Notes under the pieces: model-generated
What the model saw: the letters and a program-made list of their open reading frames with translations, nothing else
What the model was told of the DNA's origin: nothing
Database searches by the model: none
In this document: positions 37,361-48,144 of the stretch, piece by piece
Layout: each line of letters begins with the position of its first letter
How positions within the stretch are numbered: position 1 is the first letter of the stretch
DNA from: Polynucleobacter meluiroseus
Lineage (GTDB): Bacteria > Pseudomonadota > Gammaproteobacteria > Burkholderiales > Burkholderiaceae
Length of the DNA stretch: 56,457 bases
Direction of reading: 5' to 3'
Assembly (NCBI GenBank): GCA_945879115.1
Contig: CAMDUR010000011.1
Location: 1 to 56,457, forward strand
Translations under genes and position numbers: made by a program

Positions 37361-39922
37361 TTATTGGTGCCAAGTTCTACGCTGCAGATCTCTCCAATAG
37401 CTTTGAGTATGGCTATGATCTTTAAATTCCCAAATTTGAGCGCCAGTTTTCACAGTTTCTAAAATCGGGATTTCTCTAGCTATGTAGCGTTGAACAACTT
37501 TATCGTTGGGATGTCTATAACGATTACGATATCCAGCCTGAACAACTGCCCAACGGGGTGTAATTGCATCTAAAAAAATAGGTTCGGATGAAGTTGCGCT
37601 ACCATGGTGTGGCATCAGCATGACTGCCATCAAATCTGGAAGCGGTATGTAGTTATCTGAAATACTCAATTCACCACCTCGCTCCACATCCCCCGTTAAC
37701 CAAAATGAATAGGCTTGATTCCTAACTTCAATGACACAACTTAATGCATTAGGCTTGCCAGAATGCTCACGACTAGCAAAGGTCATATCTGACTGAGGAT
37801 GCCAAACTTTAAATAAAACACCATCCCACCACCACTCCTGACCAGCTTGGCAAGGCAATGCTGGCATATTGAGAGTCTTAGCTCTTTTTAGTAAAAAATG
37901 CCATTCAGGAAGCGTTCCTAATAAATCTCCAAAACGAATCTCTTTCATGAGGCTTAAACCTCCCCCCACGTGATCTGTGTCTTTATGACTAATCGCTAAA
38001 CGATCAATATAAGCAATGCCCTGACCTCTTAAGAATGGCAGGACATTTCTTTCACCCGCATCAGACTCTGGTGAAGTTTTCGGACCTGTGTCATACAGCA
38101 TGCGATGCTGGGCTGTTTCAATCAATACGGCAGTCCCTTGCCCAATATCTAAAACAGTAACTCTAAATTCTCCGTCACTGAGATTGGATGTTTGACTAAA
38201 AAGTAAAGGTACACAGCAAAGAAGACCCAGTAAACGAGTTTTATAAGTTGCTAAAAGAGCGCCAGGACGAATCGCCAGAATCACACCAACTGTTGAGAGT
38301 GCCATCACCCAAAGATCGGGTTGTTTTAAATGGGCGACAGACCAAAACCAGCTGGCCATTGGTTTTAAAAACCAAGCTACACCTTCCATACAGGTATGCG
38401 CTATCCATAAGGACCATTCATTAATTGGCTGAGGTAAAACAGCCCCTAACATGGCAAACGGTGTCACGATGAAACTAATTAAAGGGATAGCAAAGGCATT
38501 GGCTAAGGGTGAAACAATTGATACCTGAGAAAACCAAAAAAGTGTTAAAGGCAATAACGCAATAGTGACCACTGCCTGAACTCGACTAGCTTCTATGAAT
38601 GATTGCCACCACTTCTGCTTCTTTGAATAGCCACACTCAGATAAGCCATCTTCACTTGGCATCGCAAATAAGATCGCAGCCACAGCGCCAAACGATAACC
38701 AAAAGCCCGGCGTGTAAGCAGCCCATGGATCTAAAAATAAGACCACAAACAATGCCCACCACCAGATATCAAAGGAACGAGTCATTCGTCCAGTCCACAT
38801 GGCTATAGCTACTACGCCCACCATATACATGGTTCTTTGCGCAGGTATCTGAAAGCCTGCCAACCAGGTATATATCAAGGCCACTATAAAACCACTGAGA
38901 GCGCCAACTTTTTGCGCAGAACAAAATAGAGGTAAAGATCTTGTTCGCCACAGACGATTCGCCAAAGCAGCCGCCATACCTGCCAACATCGTGACATGGA
39001 GTCCTGAAATACTGATTAAGTGCCCAATACCCGTAGCGTTAAATACGCGCCAATCACTTTGAGCGATGGAATTTTGCTCCCCCATCACCAGAGCTATCAG
39101 CACGCCAACATAAGTCGCACCATCAGGAGCGCCAGCCTTGATCCTCTCGCGCAAGTGCCAACGAGTTAATTCAACATAAGTTTTAAAGCTGGCAGAAAAT
39201 TCATCAAGTAGCTTTGGCTTCCATGCGCGTGGCAAACCTTTTGATCCTGCTCGAACTGAACCATTAGCCCCCAAATCTTGTTGGAACATCCAACGCTCAA
39301 AATCAAATCCATGAGGGTTCATCAATCCATGTGGCTTTTTTAATCTAACTGGCAAGCTCCATCTCTGACCAGGTTTGATTTCGGGCAATTGAACCTTACC
39401 GCCCCACCCCGCATACCAACCCAGTGATAGCCGCTTGGGGAATGTTGCTGTATCAATCAACTTTGGAGTTACTTGATTATCTGTTTGTAGATGATCTGTT
39501 GGGTATTGCGCCTGTTGTTCACTCGCTTCAAGTTCAACAGACTCAACTTGAACAGAGAATCTAATACCCTCTGTATTTTGTGATGGCAGACCATCGACAA
39601 TACCTGTCACCAGTAAATCAACCCCCTCTAATTCAGAATTCAATGATCGTTGAAGTCTTTCATGAGTGAGGTAGGCAGACCAAGAAAAACCTAAGAATCC
39701 GATCAGTAAAACACCGGCTAATAGATTTAAATATTCTTTTTGTTTTTTTGTATCTTGATCTTGTTTTGCAATTAAAAGTATTTTGTTTCTCAAAAAGAAT
39801 ATAAGTAACAAACTAATAATTAGACTTATCGAGAAGGCTGCCCATACTTCTGTTGAAGGTAGTTCCGGCAAAAAGAGTAAAAGAGATTCCCCGGCAATAA
39901 ATGCCGTTAATAAAAACCGCAA
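37361..39922 (-). CDS. comEC: ComEC/Rec2 family DNA-uptake channel protein
   Basis: Inner-membrane channel for single-stranded DNA during natural transformation. The 853-residue protein has N-terminal membrane segments and a periplasmic OB-like domain. The competence domain is marked by IGHLISISGLHVTMLAGMAA with further helices. The C-terminal metallo-beta-lactamase domain starts at VTVLDIGQGTAVLIE and includes the metal motif HKDTDHVGG and MLMPHHGS. The start appears to be a TTG at 39922, seven bases after the tatD stop region, with no clear Shine-Dalgarno, so coupling to tatD is likely. Other competence genes are not in view. Confidence 0.93.
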   Translation of the reverse strand: MRFLLTAFIAGESLLLFLPELPSTEVWAAFSISLIISLLLIFFLRNKILLIAKQDQDTKKQKEYLNLLAGVLLIGFLGFSWSAYLTHERLQRSLNSELEGVDLLVTGIVDGLPSQNTEGIRFSVQVESVELEASEQQAQYPTDHLQTDNQVTPKLIDTATFPKRLSLGWYAGWGGKVQLPEIKPGQRWSLPVRLKKPHGLMNPHGFDFERWMFQQDLGANGSVRAGSKGLPRAWKPKLLDEFSASFKTYVELTRWHLRERIKAGAPDGATYVGVLIALVMGEQNSIAQSDWRVFNATGIGHLISISGLHVTMLAGMAAALANRLWRTRSLPLFCSAQKVGALSGFIVALIYTWLAGFQIPAQRTMYMVGVVAIAMWTGRMTRSFDIWWWALFVVLFLDPWAAYTPGFWLSFGAVAAILFAMPSEDGLSECGYSKKQKWWQSFIEASRVQAVVTIALLPLTLFWFSQVSIVSPLANAFAIPLISFIVTPFAMLGAVLPQPINEWSLWIAHTCMEGVAWFLKPMASWFWSVAHLKQPDLWVMALSTVGVILAIRPGALLATYKTRLLGLLCCVPLLFSQTSNLSDGEFRVTVLDIGQGTAVLIETAQHRMLYDTGPKTSPESDAGERNVLPFLRGQGIAYIDRLAISHKDTDHVGGGLSLMKEIRFGDLLGTLPEWHFLLKRAKTLNMPALPCQAGQEWWWDGVLFKVWHPQSDMTFASREHSGKPNALSCVIEVRNQAYSFWLTGDVERGGELSISDNYIPLPDLMAVMLMPHHGSATSSEPIFLDAITPRWAVVQAGYRNRYRHPNDKVVQRYIAREIPILETVKTGAQIWEFKDHSHTQSYWRDLQRRTWHQ

Positions 39923-39927
39923 TTTAT

Positions 39928-40770
39928 CTAATGGGTGCTTAAGTCTTTAGGTAATGATGCTATCAAGCGGTCCCAGCGAGGAATCACTCTAAGAGCGTTT
40001 TCAGCACATCTGTCCTGAGTATGACCAATGAGGTCGCCTCTTATCTCTGCCAATACAGAGGAAATTTGAGGCAACTCACCAGGTTCGTTTCTGGGATGCT
40101 CATTCTTTGCCATCCATACAGGTGGGATATCAGGAGAATCCGTTTCAAGAACGATCGACTCAGAGGGTAATTCTTTAGCTAAACGTCTAATTTGCAGTGC
40201 CCTGTCATGCGTCATAGCACCGCCAAAGCCCATGACAAAATCGAGTTTGATGAAATTCTCAGCCTGTTGAAAACTACCGTTAAAAGCGTGCGCAATACCA
40301 CCTGATATTTTTCTAGATTTCAAAGCTTTAATGATGGCATCTTGAGAACGCCTGACATGCAAGATCACAGGAAGATTGAATTCTTCTGCCAAATCTAATT
40401 GCGCTTCAAAGAAAAATGCTTGGTGATGAGGATCTAGTTCCGGTAAAAAATAATCAAGACCTATTTCACCAATGCCGACAAATCTTGGGTCATCTAAAGA
40501 TTGCTTGATGGCCTGTCTAAGTAAATCAATATCAGTTTCTTTGGCTTCAGGTGTATAGATGGGATGAATGCCTAAGGTGTAAACAGTGGCAGGCATGAGT
40601 TGGGACGCCTGGTGGGCCAGGTCTCTAACTGAATTGAAATCAGCTGCTCTTACCGCAGGAATTAAAACACCATCAACGCCTGCAAGAGATGCCCTCTTGA
40701 TCATCACATTTCGATCAAGCTCAAACTCAGATGCATCTAAATGACAATGCGTATCTAAACACAGAGCCAT
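39928..40770 (-). CDS. TatD family metal-dependent hydrolase (YcfH-like)
   Basis: A 280-residue amidohydrolase-fold DNase/hydrolase. The metal motif THCHLD is at residues 7-12, IGEIGLDYF holds the bridging glutamate, and later come PVILHVRRSQ, HAFNGS and ETDSPDIPP. Family members have 3'-5' DNase activity on single-stranded DNA; the in vivo role is unsettled. It sits one base after lolD and directly before comEC in a lolCE-lolD-tatD-comEC cluster. Which TatD paralogue (YcfH, TatD or YjjV) cannot be fixed from this sequence. Confidence 0.92.
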   Translation of the reverse strand: MALCLDTHCHLDASEFELDRNVMIKRASLAGVDGVLIPAVRAADFNSVRDLAHQASQLMPATVYTLGIHPIYTPEAKETDIDLLRQAIKQSLDDPRFVGIGEIGLDYFLPELDPHHQAFFFEAQLDLAEEFNLPVILHVRRSQDAIIKALKSRKISGGIAHAFNGSFQQAENFIKLDFVMGFGGAMTHDRALQIRRLAKELPSESIVLETDSPDIPPVWMAKNEHPRNEPGELPQISSVLAEIRGDLIGHTQDRCAENALRVIPRWDRLIASLPKDLSTH

Positions 40771-40771
40771 G

Positions 40772-41473
40772 TTATTGAGCTCTTAATACGCCATGATCTA
40801 AACGTAGGATGCGATCACATCTGGCCGCACGCAAAGGATCATGAGTCACAATCACAAACGATGTACCCTGACTTTTAGCAACCTGAAGCATCAGATCAAA
40901 AACCGCATCTGCCGTTTCAGCATCTAAGTTACCAGTAGGTTCATCCGCTAAAACACAACTTGGTTGCGTCACAAGTGCTCGCGCCACAGCAACACGCTGA
41001 CGCTCACCACCTGATAGTGCTGCAGGCCGATGATCCACTCGATGAGCCAGGCCAACTTTACTGAGCATATCTTGAGCAGCATCTCTAGCTAATCTCGATG
41101 AGAGACCTCTTATGCGTAATGGCATAGCCACATTATCTAAGGCGCTGAACTCTGCTAATAAATGATGGAACTGGTAAATGAATCCGAGGTGGCGATTGCG
41201 AATTTCGTTTAACTGCGATTCGGATTGATTTTCTAAACTATGGCCTGCTAAGCTCGCATGACCTTGAGTGGCATGATCTAAACCCCCAAGCAAATGCAAC
41301 AAGGTGCTTTTACCAGAACCTGAAGATCCCACGATCGCCAACTTCTCACCAGCTTGAACTTCTAAATTGATATTCTGAAGAACTTCAATCGCAGACTCTC
41401 CTTCTCCGTAAGTCTTAGATAAGTTGCTGGCTGAAAGGGTGATGGCTTGATTAGTCATAGTTGAATCACTCAT
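40772..41473 (-). CDS. lolD: Lipoprotein-releasing system ATP-binding protein LolD
   Basis: ATPase of the inner-membrane complex that hands mature lipoproteins to LolA. Walker [10 protein letters not shown] is near residue 50, signature [15 protein letters not shown], Walker [12 protein letters not shown], and H-loop VTHD. The 233-residue length is usual. It overlaps the upstream permease gene by eight bases, as expected for subunits of one complex. Confidence 0.94.
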   Translation of the reverse strand: MSDSTMTNQAITLSASNLSKTYGEGESAIEVLQNINLEVQAGEKLAIVGSSGSGKSTLLHLLGGLDHATQGHASLAGHSLENQSESQLNEIRNRHLGFIYQFHHLLAEFSALDNVAMPLRIRGLSSRLARDAAQDMLSKVGLAHRVDHRPAALSGGERQRVAVARALVTQPSCVLADEPTGNLDAETADAVFDLMLQVAKSQGTSFVIVTHDPLRAARCDRILRLDHGVLRAQ

Positions 41474-42737
41474 ATCTCAATGCGCTGGCTGGTTGCACCC
41501 GAGCGGCTCTCCAACTAGGGTATAGCGTTGCTAACAAAGATAAGCCGAACGCCATTAATCCAACCGTGATGACATCGCTAGCTCTTACATCGGATGGCAA
41601 GCTTGAAATAAAGTAAATATCACGTGGCAAGAATTGCACTCTAAAGATTGCTTCAATGACCGGAACAATCACATCGATATTAAAGGAGATCAGTAACCCT
41701 AATACAACCCCACCGATAGTTCCCAATGCGCCGATCATAAAACCTTGCGCAAAGAAGATTCTCTGAATCAAACCAGCCGATGCACCCATTGTTCTCAAAA
41801 TGGCAATGTCACCGCGCTTATCCGTCACAGTCATGACCAGTGTTGAAACCAAATTGAAAGCAGCCACCGCAATGATTAAAGTCAAAATGATGAACATCAT
41901 TCGTTTTTCAGTCTGAACAGCTGCAAACCAATTTTTGTTTTGTCTTGTCCAGTCTTTAACCCATAAGCCGGGTAATTGGGCAGCGAGCTGATCAGCCACT
42001 TTGGCAGCTACCTGCATATCTGCCAACTTTAGACGCAAGCCTGATGGACCATCTAATCTTAGTAAAGCCGCTGCATCTTTCCAATGGACAATAGCCAGAG
42101 TGCTATCAAACTCATAATGGCCACTATCAACAATACCTACCAACTTGAATGCCCTCATGCGGGGAGTCATGCCAGCTGGATTGATATCTCCCTCTGGCAC
42201 CATGATGGTAATACGATCACCCAATTGAACCCCAAGAATCATCGCTAACTCAGCCCCTAAGGCCAAACCAAACTCACCTGGCTTTAGCTCAGTTACTTGC
42301 CCTTGAATGAAATGCTTGGGAATGTCTGAAACCCGGCCCTCTAGTGCTGGGTCAATGCCACGAATAGCGACTCCACGCATGACATCCCCACGACTGACCA
42401 ATGCTTGAGACATGATCATGGGAGCAACGCCCACGACTTCCTTATTTTCTTGAACTTTATTAAGTAAAGGTTGCCAATCGCCCAAACCAGTTGGCGCATG
42501 AATTTCAACGTGAGAAAGTACGGACAACATGCGATCCCGAACCTCTTTTTGGAAACCATTCATCACTGACAAGACCACAATCAATGCTGCAACACCTAAA
42601 GCGATACCAATCATCGATACAGATGAGATAAATGACAAAAACTCATCTTTTGAGCCAGTTTCTTTGTTTTTACCGGCTTTTTTCCTTGCGCTCGTATAGC
42701 GCCATGCAATTTCAAGTTCGATTGGCCAATTCATCAT
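41466..42737 (-). CDS. LolC/LolE family lipoprotein-releasing permease
   Basis: A 423-residue FtsX-like permease with one N-terminal membrane helix ([27 protein letters not shown]), a periplasmic domain of about 230 residues, and three C-terminal helices. The [13 protein letters not shown] coupling segment and the C-terminal [18 protein letters not shown] are family hallmarks. Only one permease gene accompanies lolD here, so the complex may use a homodimer (LolF-like) rather than LolC plus LolE; a second gene elsewhere cannot be excluded. Two adjacent ATG codons open the gene and no Shine-Dalgarno is obvious. Confidence 0.92.
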   Translation of the reverse strand: MMNWPIELEIAWRYTSARKKAGKNKETGSKDEFLSFISSVSMIGIALGVAALIVVLSVMNGFQKEVRDRMLSVLSHVEIHAPTGLGDWQPLLNKVQENKEVVGVAPMIMSQALVSRGDVMRGVAIRGIDPALEGRVSDIPKHFIQGQVTELKPGEFGLALGAELAMILGVQLGDRITIMVPEGDINPAGMTPRMRAFKLVGIVDSGHYEFDSTLAIVHWKDAAALLRLDGPSGLRLKLADMQVAAKVADQLAAQLPGLWVKDWTRQNKNWFAAVQTEKRMMFIILTLIIAVAAFNLVSTLVMTVTDKRGDIAILRTMGASAGLIQRIFFAQGFMIGALGTIGGVVLGLLISFNIDVIVPVIEAIFRVQFLPRDIYFISSLPSDVRASDVITVGLMAFGLSLLATLYPSWRAARVQPASALRYE

Positions 42738-42774
42738 GGGTCTAGTTTAGCCGTCTCTTGGACAGAAGGTCTAA

Positions 42775-43707
42775 TTGCAACCTAAAATCAAGGTTATGAC
42801 ATATACATTGGTAATAACTGATACAGATGAAGAGGCCTCTTTAGAAAGGGGACTTCCTTATGAAAAATTTCTTTTAGGTCATAAGAATGCCAGTGCCCCT
42901 ATTGAACTAAAAGCCCTTGGTCTACTCAATTCAGATACAAATTGCATCGCTCGAATAGAACCGATACATATTCATGCTGCAAGAGACCACTTGGTTTTGA
43001 CCAATCCCAGCATTTTAGAGATCACACTTGAAGAATCAGATGAGTTGTACGATGCTGTGAAAGATATATTTTCTGAAATGGCTGATAAGGTTCATCGACC
43101 AGAAGCTAATCGCTGGTTCATTGAAGCTCCAGCTTTAGCCTCACTCTCAACAGTGAGTATTGAGCAAGCTCAAGGAAGAAATATTGATCACTGGATGCCA
43201 TCTGATACCAGCAATGCTGGCTTAGCTCGACAATGGCGTAAATGGCAAAACGAAATTCAAATGATTTGGTTCAATCACCCAGTTAATGTGGAAAGACAAT
43301 CTCGTGAACTATTAGCAATTAATTCTGTTTGGGTCAGCGGCATTGGCTCCATCAAAGATCTTGATCCGCACACTGCTCTTTTAGGCACCAAGAAGATACA
43401 TAGTTTTGATAATTGTTTGAGCGTTATAGCTAGACATTTGAGTAAAGATCATGTGCTTGATATTCAACAATCTGATCTGAGCGATGTGCTTTCTCTTATT
43501 TCTTTAAAAGATCAAAGAGCGCAAGCTGTTTGGGAATATGCATGCCATCATCTCATCGACAAAAAAATTGATGGTATTCAATTGATTGACTTTCCAGATG
43601 GTCAAGAGCGTAGTCGCCTGATTTCCCTGAATCAATTACCCAAATCAGCTTTTACATTTTGGAAAAAACCCAGTGTCCCTCCTCTTGCGGATATGCTCTC
43701 ACTATGA
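42775..43707 (+). CDS. RpfE-like conserved protein upstream of recJ
   Basis: A soluble protein of about 310 residues without membrane segments or a recognisable catalytic motif. It resembles the conserved proteins called 'regulatory protein, RpfE type' that lie beside recJ in beta- and gammaproteobacteria, including the Xanthomonas rpf region; some annotations compare them to phosphoglycerate mutase-like proteins. Function unknown. The start is either the TTG at 42775, with AGAAGG five bases upstream, or the ATG at 42796, whose AAGG is too close. Its stop overlaps the recJ start (ATGA), tying the two together. Confidence 0.65.
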   Translation: MQPKIKVMTYTLVITDTDEEASLERGLPYEKFLLGHKNASAPIELKALGLLNSDTNCIARIEPIHIHAARDHLVLTNPSILEITLEESDELYDAVKDIFSEMADKVHRPEANRWFIEAPALASLSTVSIEQAQGRNIDHWMPSDTSNAGLARQWRKWQNEIQMIWFNHPVNVERQSRELLAINSVWVSGIGSIKDLDPHTALLGTKKIHSFDNCLSVIARHLSKDHVLDIQQSDLSDVLSLISLKDQRAQAVWEYACHHLIDKKIDGIQLIDFPDGQERSRLISLNQLPKSAFTFWKKPSVPPLADMLSL

Positions 43708-45449
43708 CCATGAAACTGATTCAAAGAAGCTATACAAAAGAACAGGCTGACTTATTAGAGGCGACGGGTATTCACCCAGTCCTCGCTAAACTTTGGGCAG
43801 CTCGTGGGATTAGTTCTGTCCAAGAGCTCTCGCTCGATTTGAAAAATCTAATCCCACCATCTGAACTCACTCATTGTGAAAAAGCTGCAGCATATTTAGC
43901 AACCGCCATACAAAATCATAAGAAGATTTTGATTGTTGCTGACTATGATTGCGATGGCGCTACAGCGTGCGCTGTTGGCATGAGAGGCCTTAAAGCATTA
44001 GGCGCTCCCTGGGATATTCAAGTAGATTACTTTGTTCCAAATCGCTTCACGCTGGGTTATGGCTTAACACCTGAAGTGGTGGATTTGGCTGCTGAGCGCT
44101 TACATAAACCAGATATATTGATCACTGTTGATAACGGTATAGCAAGTTTGACTGGCGTTCAACGAGCCAATGAATTAGGTATGGAGGTCCTTGTCACCGA
44201 CCACCATCTTCCCGCAGACACTTTGCCAAAAGCAGCATGGATTGTTAATCCAAATCAACCTAACTGTAACTTTCCTAGTAAAGCATTAGCCGGTGTTGGT
44301 GTGATGTTTTATCTATTGATTGCGCTTAGGGCGGAGTTAAGAGCCAGGGGTGCCTTTACAGCTGAAAATCAACCTCGTCTTGAAAATCTTTTAGATCTTG
44401 TTGCCCTGGGAACAGTGGCTGACGTGGCATCTTTAGATCGTAACAATCGAGTACTGGTATCGAATGGGGTCAAAAGAATCAAGCACGGCTTAATGCAACC
44501 GGGCATACAAGCACTATATATAGCAGCGGGCAAAGATCCATCTAAGGCCAGTACATTTGATCTGGGTTTTACGATTGGTCCCAGACTCAACGCAGCAGGT
44601 CGACTATCTGATATGTCTTTGGGTATCCAATGTCTATTAACAGACTCTCAAGAAGAGGCACTTCAACTAGCTCGTGAGCTCGACCGGATGAATCGGGAAC
44701 GGCGCACCATTGAAGCTGGCATGCAAGAAACTGCTTTAGCAAGTTTGGTAGATATACAAGTAGATACTCAAGCAAGTGTTTGTTTGGTTAATGCTGATTG
44801 GCATCAGGGAGTCATCGGGATTGTTGCATCTAGGCTAAAAGAACGTTACCACCGCCCTACCTTGATATTTGCACCTGGTGAAGAATCTGGGGAGAGAGTT
44901 TTAAAAGGATCTGGACGCTCTATTACTGGTTTTCATTTAAGAGATGCGCTAGATGTGGTCTCTAAAAAATATCCTGATCTCATATTGAAATTCGGTGGGC
45001 ATGCCATGGCAGCAGGTCTAACGATTCGAGAAGATAGTTTTAAGTTTTTTAAAGATAGCTTTGAAGCAGTTGCCAAAAACTTAATGACTGAAGAGACTCT
45101 TCAGCGCCAATTAGTTCACGATGGTTTTCTAGATCCTGAATTTATGGAACCTGAATTTGGAGCCATGCTGGGCAATGAAACCTGGGGGCAAGGCTTCCCT
45201 GCCCCTGTTTTTTTTGGAGAATTTGAGGTTTTGAGTCAAACCCTGATCCAAGAAAAACATCTCAGAATGCAACTCAAGGCCATTAAAGAAAACGGCGTCA
45301 GTGACTCCAAGATTCTCAATGCCATATGGTTCTCAAGGGCGCAAACCCTGCCAAACCCTGCCAAACTGGCATACCGACTCGTCACCGATTATTACCAGGG
45401 TGTAGCGCGAGCGCAATTACACATAGAAGCACTCGACGAGGCTTTATAA
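43704..45449 (+). CDS. recJ: Single-stranded-DNA-specific 5'-3' exonuclease RecJ
   Basis: Resects 5' ends in RecFOR recombination, mismatch repair and base excision repair. DHH-family motifs in order: ADYDCDGATACAVG (near residue 78), VDNGIAS, TDHHLP, ALGTVADVASLD, and the DHHA1 motif GGHAMAAG. The ATG at 43704 gives 581 residues and an ATGA overlap with the previous stop; an in-frame upstream ATG at 43659 would lie inside the preceding gene and is rejected. Near the C-terminal coding end is a 10-base tandem repeat (45342-45366). Part of an rpfE-like-recJ-prfB-lysS run. Confidence 0.95.
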   Translation: MTMKLIQRSYTKEQADLLEATGIHPVLAKLWAARGISSVQELSLDLKNLIPPSELTHCEKAAAYLATAIQNHKKILIVADYDCDGATACAVGMRGLKALGAPWDIQVDYFVPNRFTLGYGLTPEVVDLAAERLHKPDILITVDNGIASLTGVQRANELGMEVLVTDHHLPADTLPKAAWIVNPNQPNCNFPSKALAGVGVMFYLLIALRAELRARGAFTAENQPRLENLLDLVALGTVADVASLDRNNRVLVSNGVKRIKHGLMQPGIQALYIAAGKDPSKASTFDLGFTIGPRLNAAGRLSDMSLGIQCLLTDSQEEALQLARELDRMNRERRTIEAGMQETALASLVDIQVDTQASVCLVNADWHQGVIGIVASRLKERYHRPTLIFAPGEESGERVLKGSGRSITGFHLRDALDVVSKKYPDLILKFGGHAMAAGLTIREDSFKFFKDSFEAVAKNLMTEETLQRQLVHDGFLDPEFMEPEFGAMLGNETWGQGFPAPVFFGEFEVLSQTLIQEKHLRMQLKAIKENGVSDSKILNAIWFSRAQTLPNPAKLAYRLVTDYYQGVARAQLHIEALDEAL

Positions 45450-45458
45450 TCTTTGGCT

Positions 45459-46563
45459 ATGGAAGCTGAACAACTAAATCTCATTACAAATACCCTCGAC
45501 GATCTTCGTACCCGTACGAATGAACTTCGGAGGTATCTTTGACGTCGATAACAAAGCAGAACGCTTAGTCGAGGTCAATCAGACGCTTGAAGATCCTAAA
45601 ATCTGGGATGATCCAAAACAAGCACAAGCCCTCGGTCGAGAAAAAAAGCTACTAGATGGGGTAGTCGGTACGATTAACTTCTTAACCGATAACATCACAG
45701 CCAGCCAAGAACTTCTAGGAATGGCAAAAGAAGAAAGTGATTTTGATACGATCCTATCGATCGAGTCTGACACTGACAGCATGCGCCTACAGGTTGAAGG
45801 TCTTGAATTCCGCCGTATGTTTAGCAACCCAATGGATCCAAGCTCTTGCTTCATCGACATTCAATCAGGTGCTGGTGGTACAGAAGCTTGTGATTGGGCC
45901 AGCATGTTGCTACGTCAATATCTTCGTTACTGTGAACGCAAAGGCTTTAAAGCTGAAGTTCTTGAGACTTCAGACGGAGATGTTGCTGGTATCAAGAGTG
46001 CAACGATCAAAATTGATGGTGAATACGCATATGGTCATTTAAGAACAGAGACTGGTGTGCATCGCTTGGTACGTAAATCACCCTTTGACTCTGCTAATGG
46101 TCGACACACTTCATTTACGAGCGTTTTCGTTTATCCGGAAGTGGATGATTCAATTGAGATTGATATCAATCCCGCTGATATACGAACAGACACCTACCGA
46201 GCTTCAGGTGCAGGCGGTCAGCACATCAATAAAACAGATTCGGCCGTGCGTTTAACCCACGTTCCAACAGGGATTGTGGTGCAGTGTCAAAATGATCGAA
46301 GCCAGCATAAAAATAGAGCAGAAGCGATGTCCATGTTGAAGTCTAGACTGTATGAGCATGAACTTCGTAAGCGCCAAGCGGAACAAGATAAGTTAGAAGC
46401 AACTAAAAGCGATGTGGGCTGGGGTCATCAGATCCGATCTTATGTATTAGATCAAAGCCGAATCAAAGATTTACGTACTAACGTTGAAATATCCAATACT
46501 CAAAAAGTTTTAGATGGTGATTTAGATGCTTTTATCGAAGCCAGCTTAAAACAAGGTGTTTAA
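45459..46563 (+). CDS. prfB: Peptide chain release factor 2, expressed by programmed +1 frameshift
   Basis: Terminates translation at UGA and UAA. The frame from ATG 45459 encodes 26 residues after Met up to CTT (45537-45539) and then an in-frame TGA (45540-45542). Skipping T45540 continues in the +1 frame from GAC (45541) to 46563, for a product of about 367 residues, the usual RF2 size. The tripeptide anticodon region KSPFDSANG (SPF) and the catalytic GGQ motif ([14 protein letters not shown]) are present. The coding join is 45459..45539 plus 45541..46563. Nine bases follow recJ and 50 precede lysS. Confidence 0.96.
45529..45543 (+). promoter_or_regulatory. prfB autoregulatory frameshift site
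   Basis: GGAGG (45529-45533) acts as an internal Shine-Dalgarno four bases... directly before TAT CTT TGA C, the canonical CUU-UGA-C slip site. Low RF2 lets the ribosome slip +1 on CUU and make more RF2; high RF2 terminates at the UGA. Mechanism is established for E. coli; the sequence elements are seen here. Confidence 0.95.
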
Positions 46564-46613
46564 ATCATTCAATAAAGATTCTTATTAATTAGCATGCCTT
46601 ACTTGGAAACATC

Positions 46614-48143
46614 ATGACTCAAGAACAACAAAGCCCTATCGTTGATGAAAATCACATCATTGCTGAGCGTAGAGAGAAGCTGGCTAACCTGCGTCAAGCT
46701 GGAGTTGCCTTTCCGAATGACTTTGTACCAACTCACCACGCCGTTGACTTGCATGCGCACTACGGTGAGATCAGTAAAGAACACTTAGCTGAGAAAAATA
46801 TCAGCGTTAAAGTGGCTGGTCGCATGATGCTCAAACGTGTGATGGGTAAAGCTAGCTTTGCGACCGTTCAAGATCGTACTGGCCAAATCCAGTTTTATAT
46901 CAATGATGCTGATGTGAGTGAAGAAACTCACAATGCCTTTAAGCATTGGGATATGGGTGACTTCATCGCTGCTGAAGGCATTGTTTTTAAGACAAATAAG
47001 GGTGAGCTATCCATATTAGTTAAAAATTTACGCTTACTCGCTAAATCACTTCGGCCTCTTCCAGATAAGTTCCACGGTCTGGCAGATCAAGAACTGAAAT
47101 ACCGTCAGCGCTATGTTGATTTGATTGTTTCTCCTGAGACACGTCAAACATTTTTAGCTCGTAGTAAAGGTATGTCATCGATCCGCAAGCATATGCAAGA
47201 TGCTGGCTTTATGGAAGTTGAAACACCCATGTTGCACCCTATTCCTGGTGGCGCAACAGCTAAACCATTTACAACGCACCACAATGCCTTAGATATGCAG
47301 ATGTTTTTGCGTATCGCACCAGAGCTTTATCTAAAGAGATTAGTTGTCGGTGGTTTTGAGCGTGTTTTTGAAGTTAATCGTAATTTCCGTAATGAAGGCG
47401 TTAGCCCTCGTCACAATCCAGAGTTCACGATGATGGAGTTTTACGCTGCTTACACCGATTACAAATGGTTAATGACCTTTACCGAAGAGTTAATACGTAC
47501 AGTAGCCATTGATGCGCAAGGTAGCGCTGTATTGACTTATCAAGGTAAGCCACTGGATTTATCCAAACCATTCCAACGCTTAACGATTGCCGAGGCGATC
47601 CTGAAATACGCCCCTCTTTCTAAGAAAGAGTACACAGCCGTTCAATTAGAAGATAAAGAATTCATCCGTGCTGAACTCAAAAAAGCGGGCGAAGATATCA
47701 ACGGCCCAACACTTAAAAATGCTGGCTTAGGTGCACTTCAGCTATCTCTATTTGAGGCAACAGCTGAAGAACATTTATGGGAACCCACTTACATTATTGA
47801 TTACCCTATTGAAGTAAGTCCTCTTGCAAGAGAATCTGATACTCGCCCAGGTGTTACTGAGCGTTTTGAATTATTTATCACCGGTCGTGAAATTGCTAAC
47901 GGCTTCTCAGAGTTAAACGATGCTGAAGATCAAGCGGCTCGCTTCCATGCCCAAGTTGCTCAAAAAGAAGCTGGTGATGAAGAGGCTATGTATTTTGATG
48001 CTGACTTTATTCGTGCATTGGAATACGGTATGCCTCCAACCGGAGGTTGCGGTATCGGTATCGATCGCTTGATGATGTTGATCACTGACTCACCCAACAT
48101 CAGAGATGTGATTCTTTTCCCACATATGAGAAGAGAAGACTAA
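46614..48143 (+). CDS. lysS: Lysyl-tRNA synthetase, class II
   Basis: Charges tRNA-Lys. The N-terminal OB anticodon-binding domain spans about residues 60-170. Class II motif 2 is [19 protein letters not shown] and motif 3 is [13 protein letters not shown] near the C-terminus. Length 509 is normal for bacterial LysS. Downstream of prfB, the same pair as in E. coli (prfB-lysS). The start ATG has a GGAAAC eight bases upstream. It ends at a bidirectional terminator facing the ISC operon. Confidence 0.97.
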   Translation: MTQEQQSPIVDENHIIAERREKLANLRQAGVAFPNDFVPTHHAVDLHAHYGEISKEHLAEKNISVKVAGRMMLKRVMGKASFATVQDRTGQIQFYINDADVSEETHNAFKHWDMGDFIAAEGIVFKTNKGELSILVKNLRLLAKSLRPLPDKFHGLADQELKYRQRYVDLIVSPETRQTFLARSKGMSSIRKHMQDAGFMEVETPMLHPIPGGATAKPFTTHHNALDMQMFLRIAPELYLKRLVVGGFERVFEVNRNFRNEGVSPRHNPEFTMMEFYAAYTDYKWLMTFTEELIRTVAIDAQGSAVLTYQGKPLDLSKPFQRLTIAEAILKYAPLSKKEYTAVQLEDKEFIRAELKKAGEDINGPTLKNAGLGALQLSLFEATAEEHLWEPTYIIDYPIEVSPLARESDTRPGVTERFELFITGREIANGFSELNDAEDQAARFHAQVAQKEAGDEEAMYFDADFIRALEYGMPPTGGCGIGIDRLMMLITDSPNIRDVILFPHMRRED

Positions 48144-48144
48144 T

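Noticed and set aside
43659..43703. Longer recJ start at the ATG at 43659
   Set aside because: It lies inside the RpfE-like gene, while the ATGA overlap at 43704 gives the standard RecJ N-terminus.
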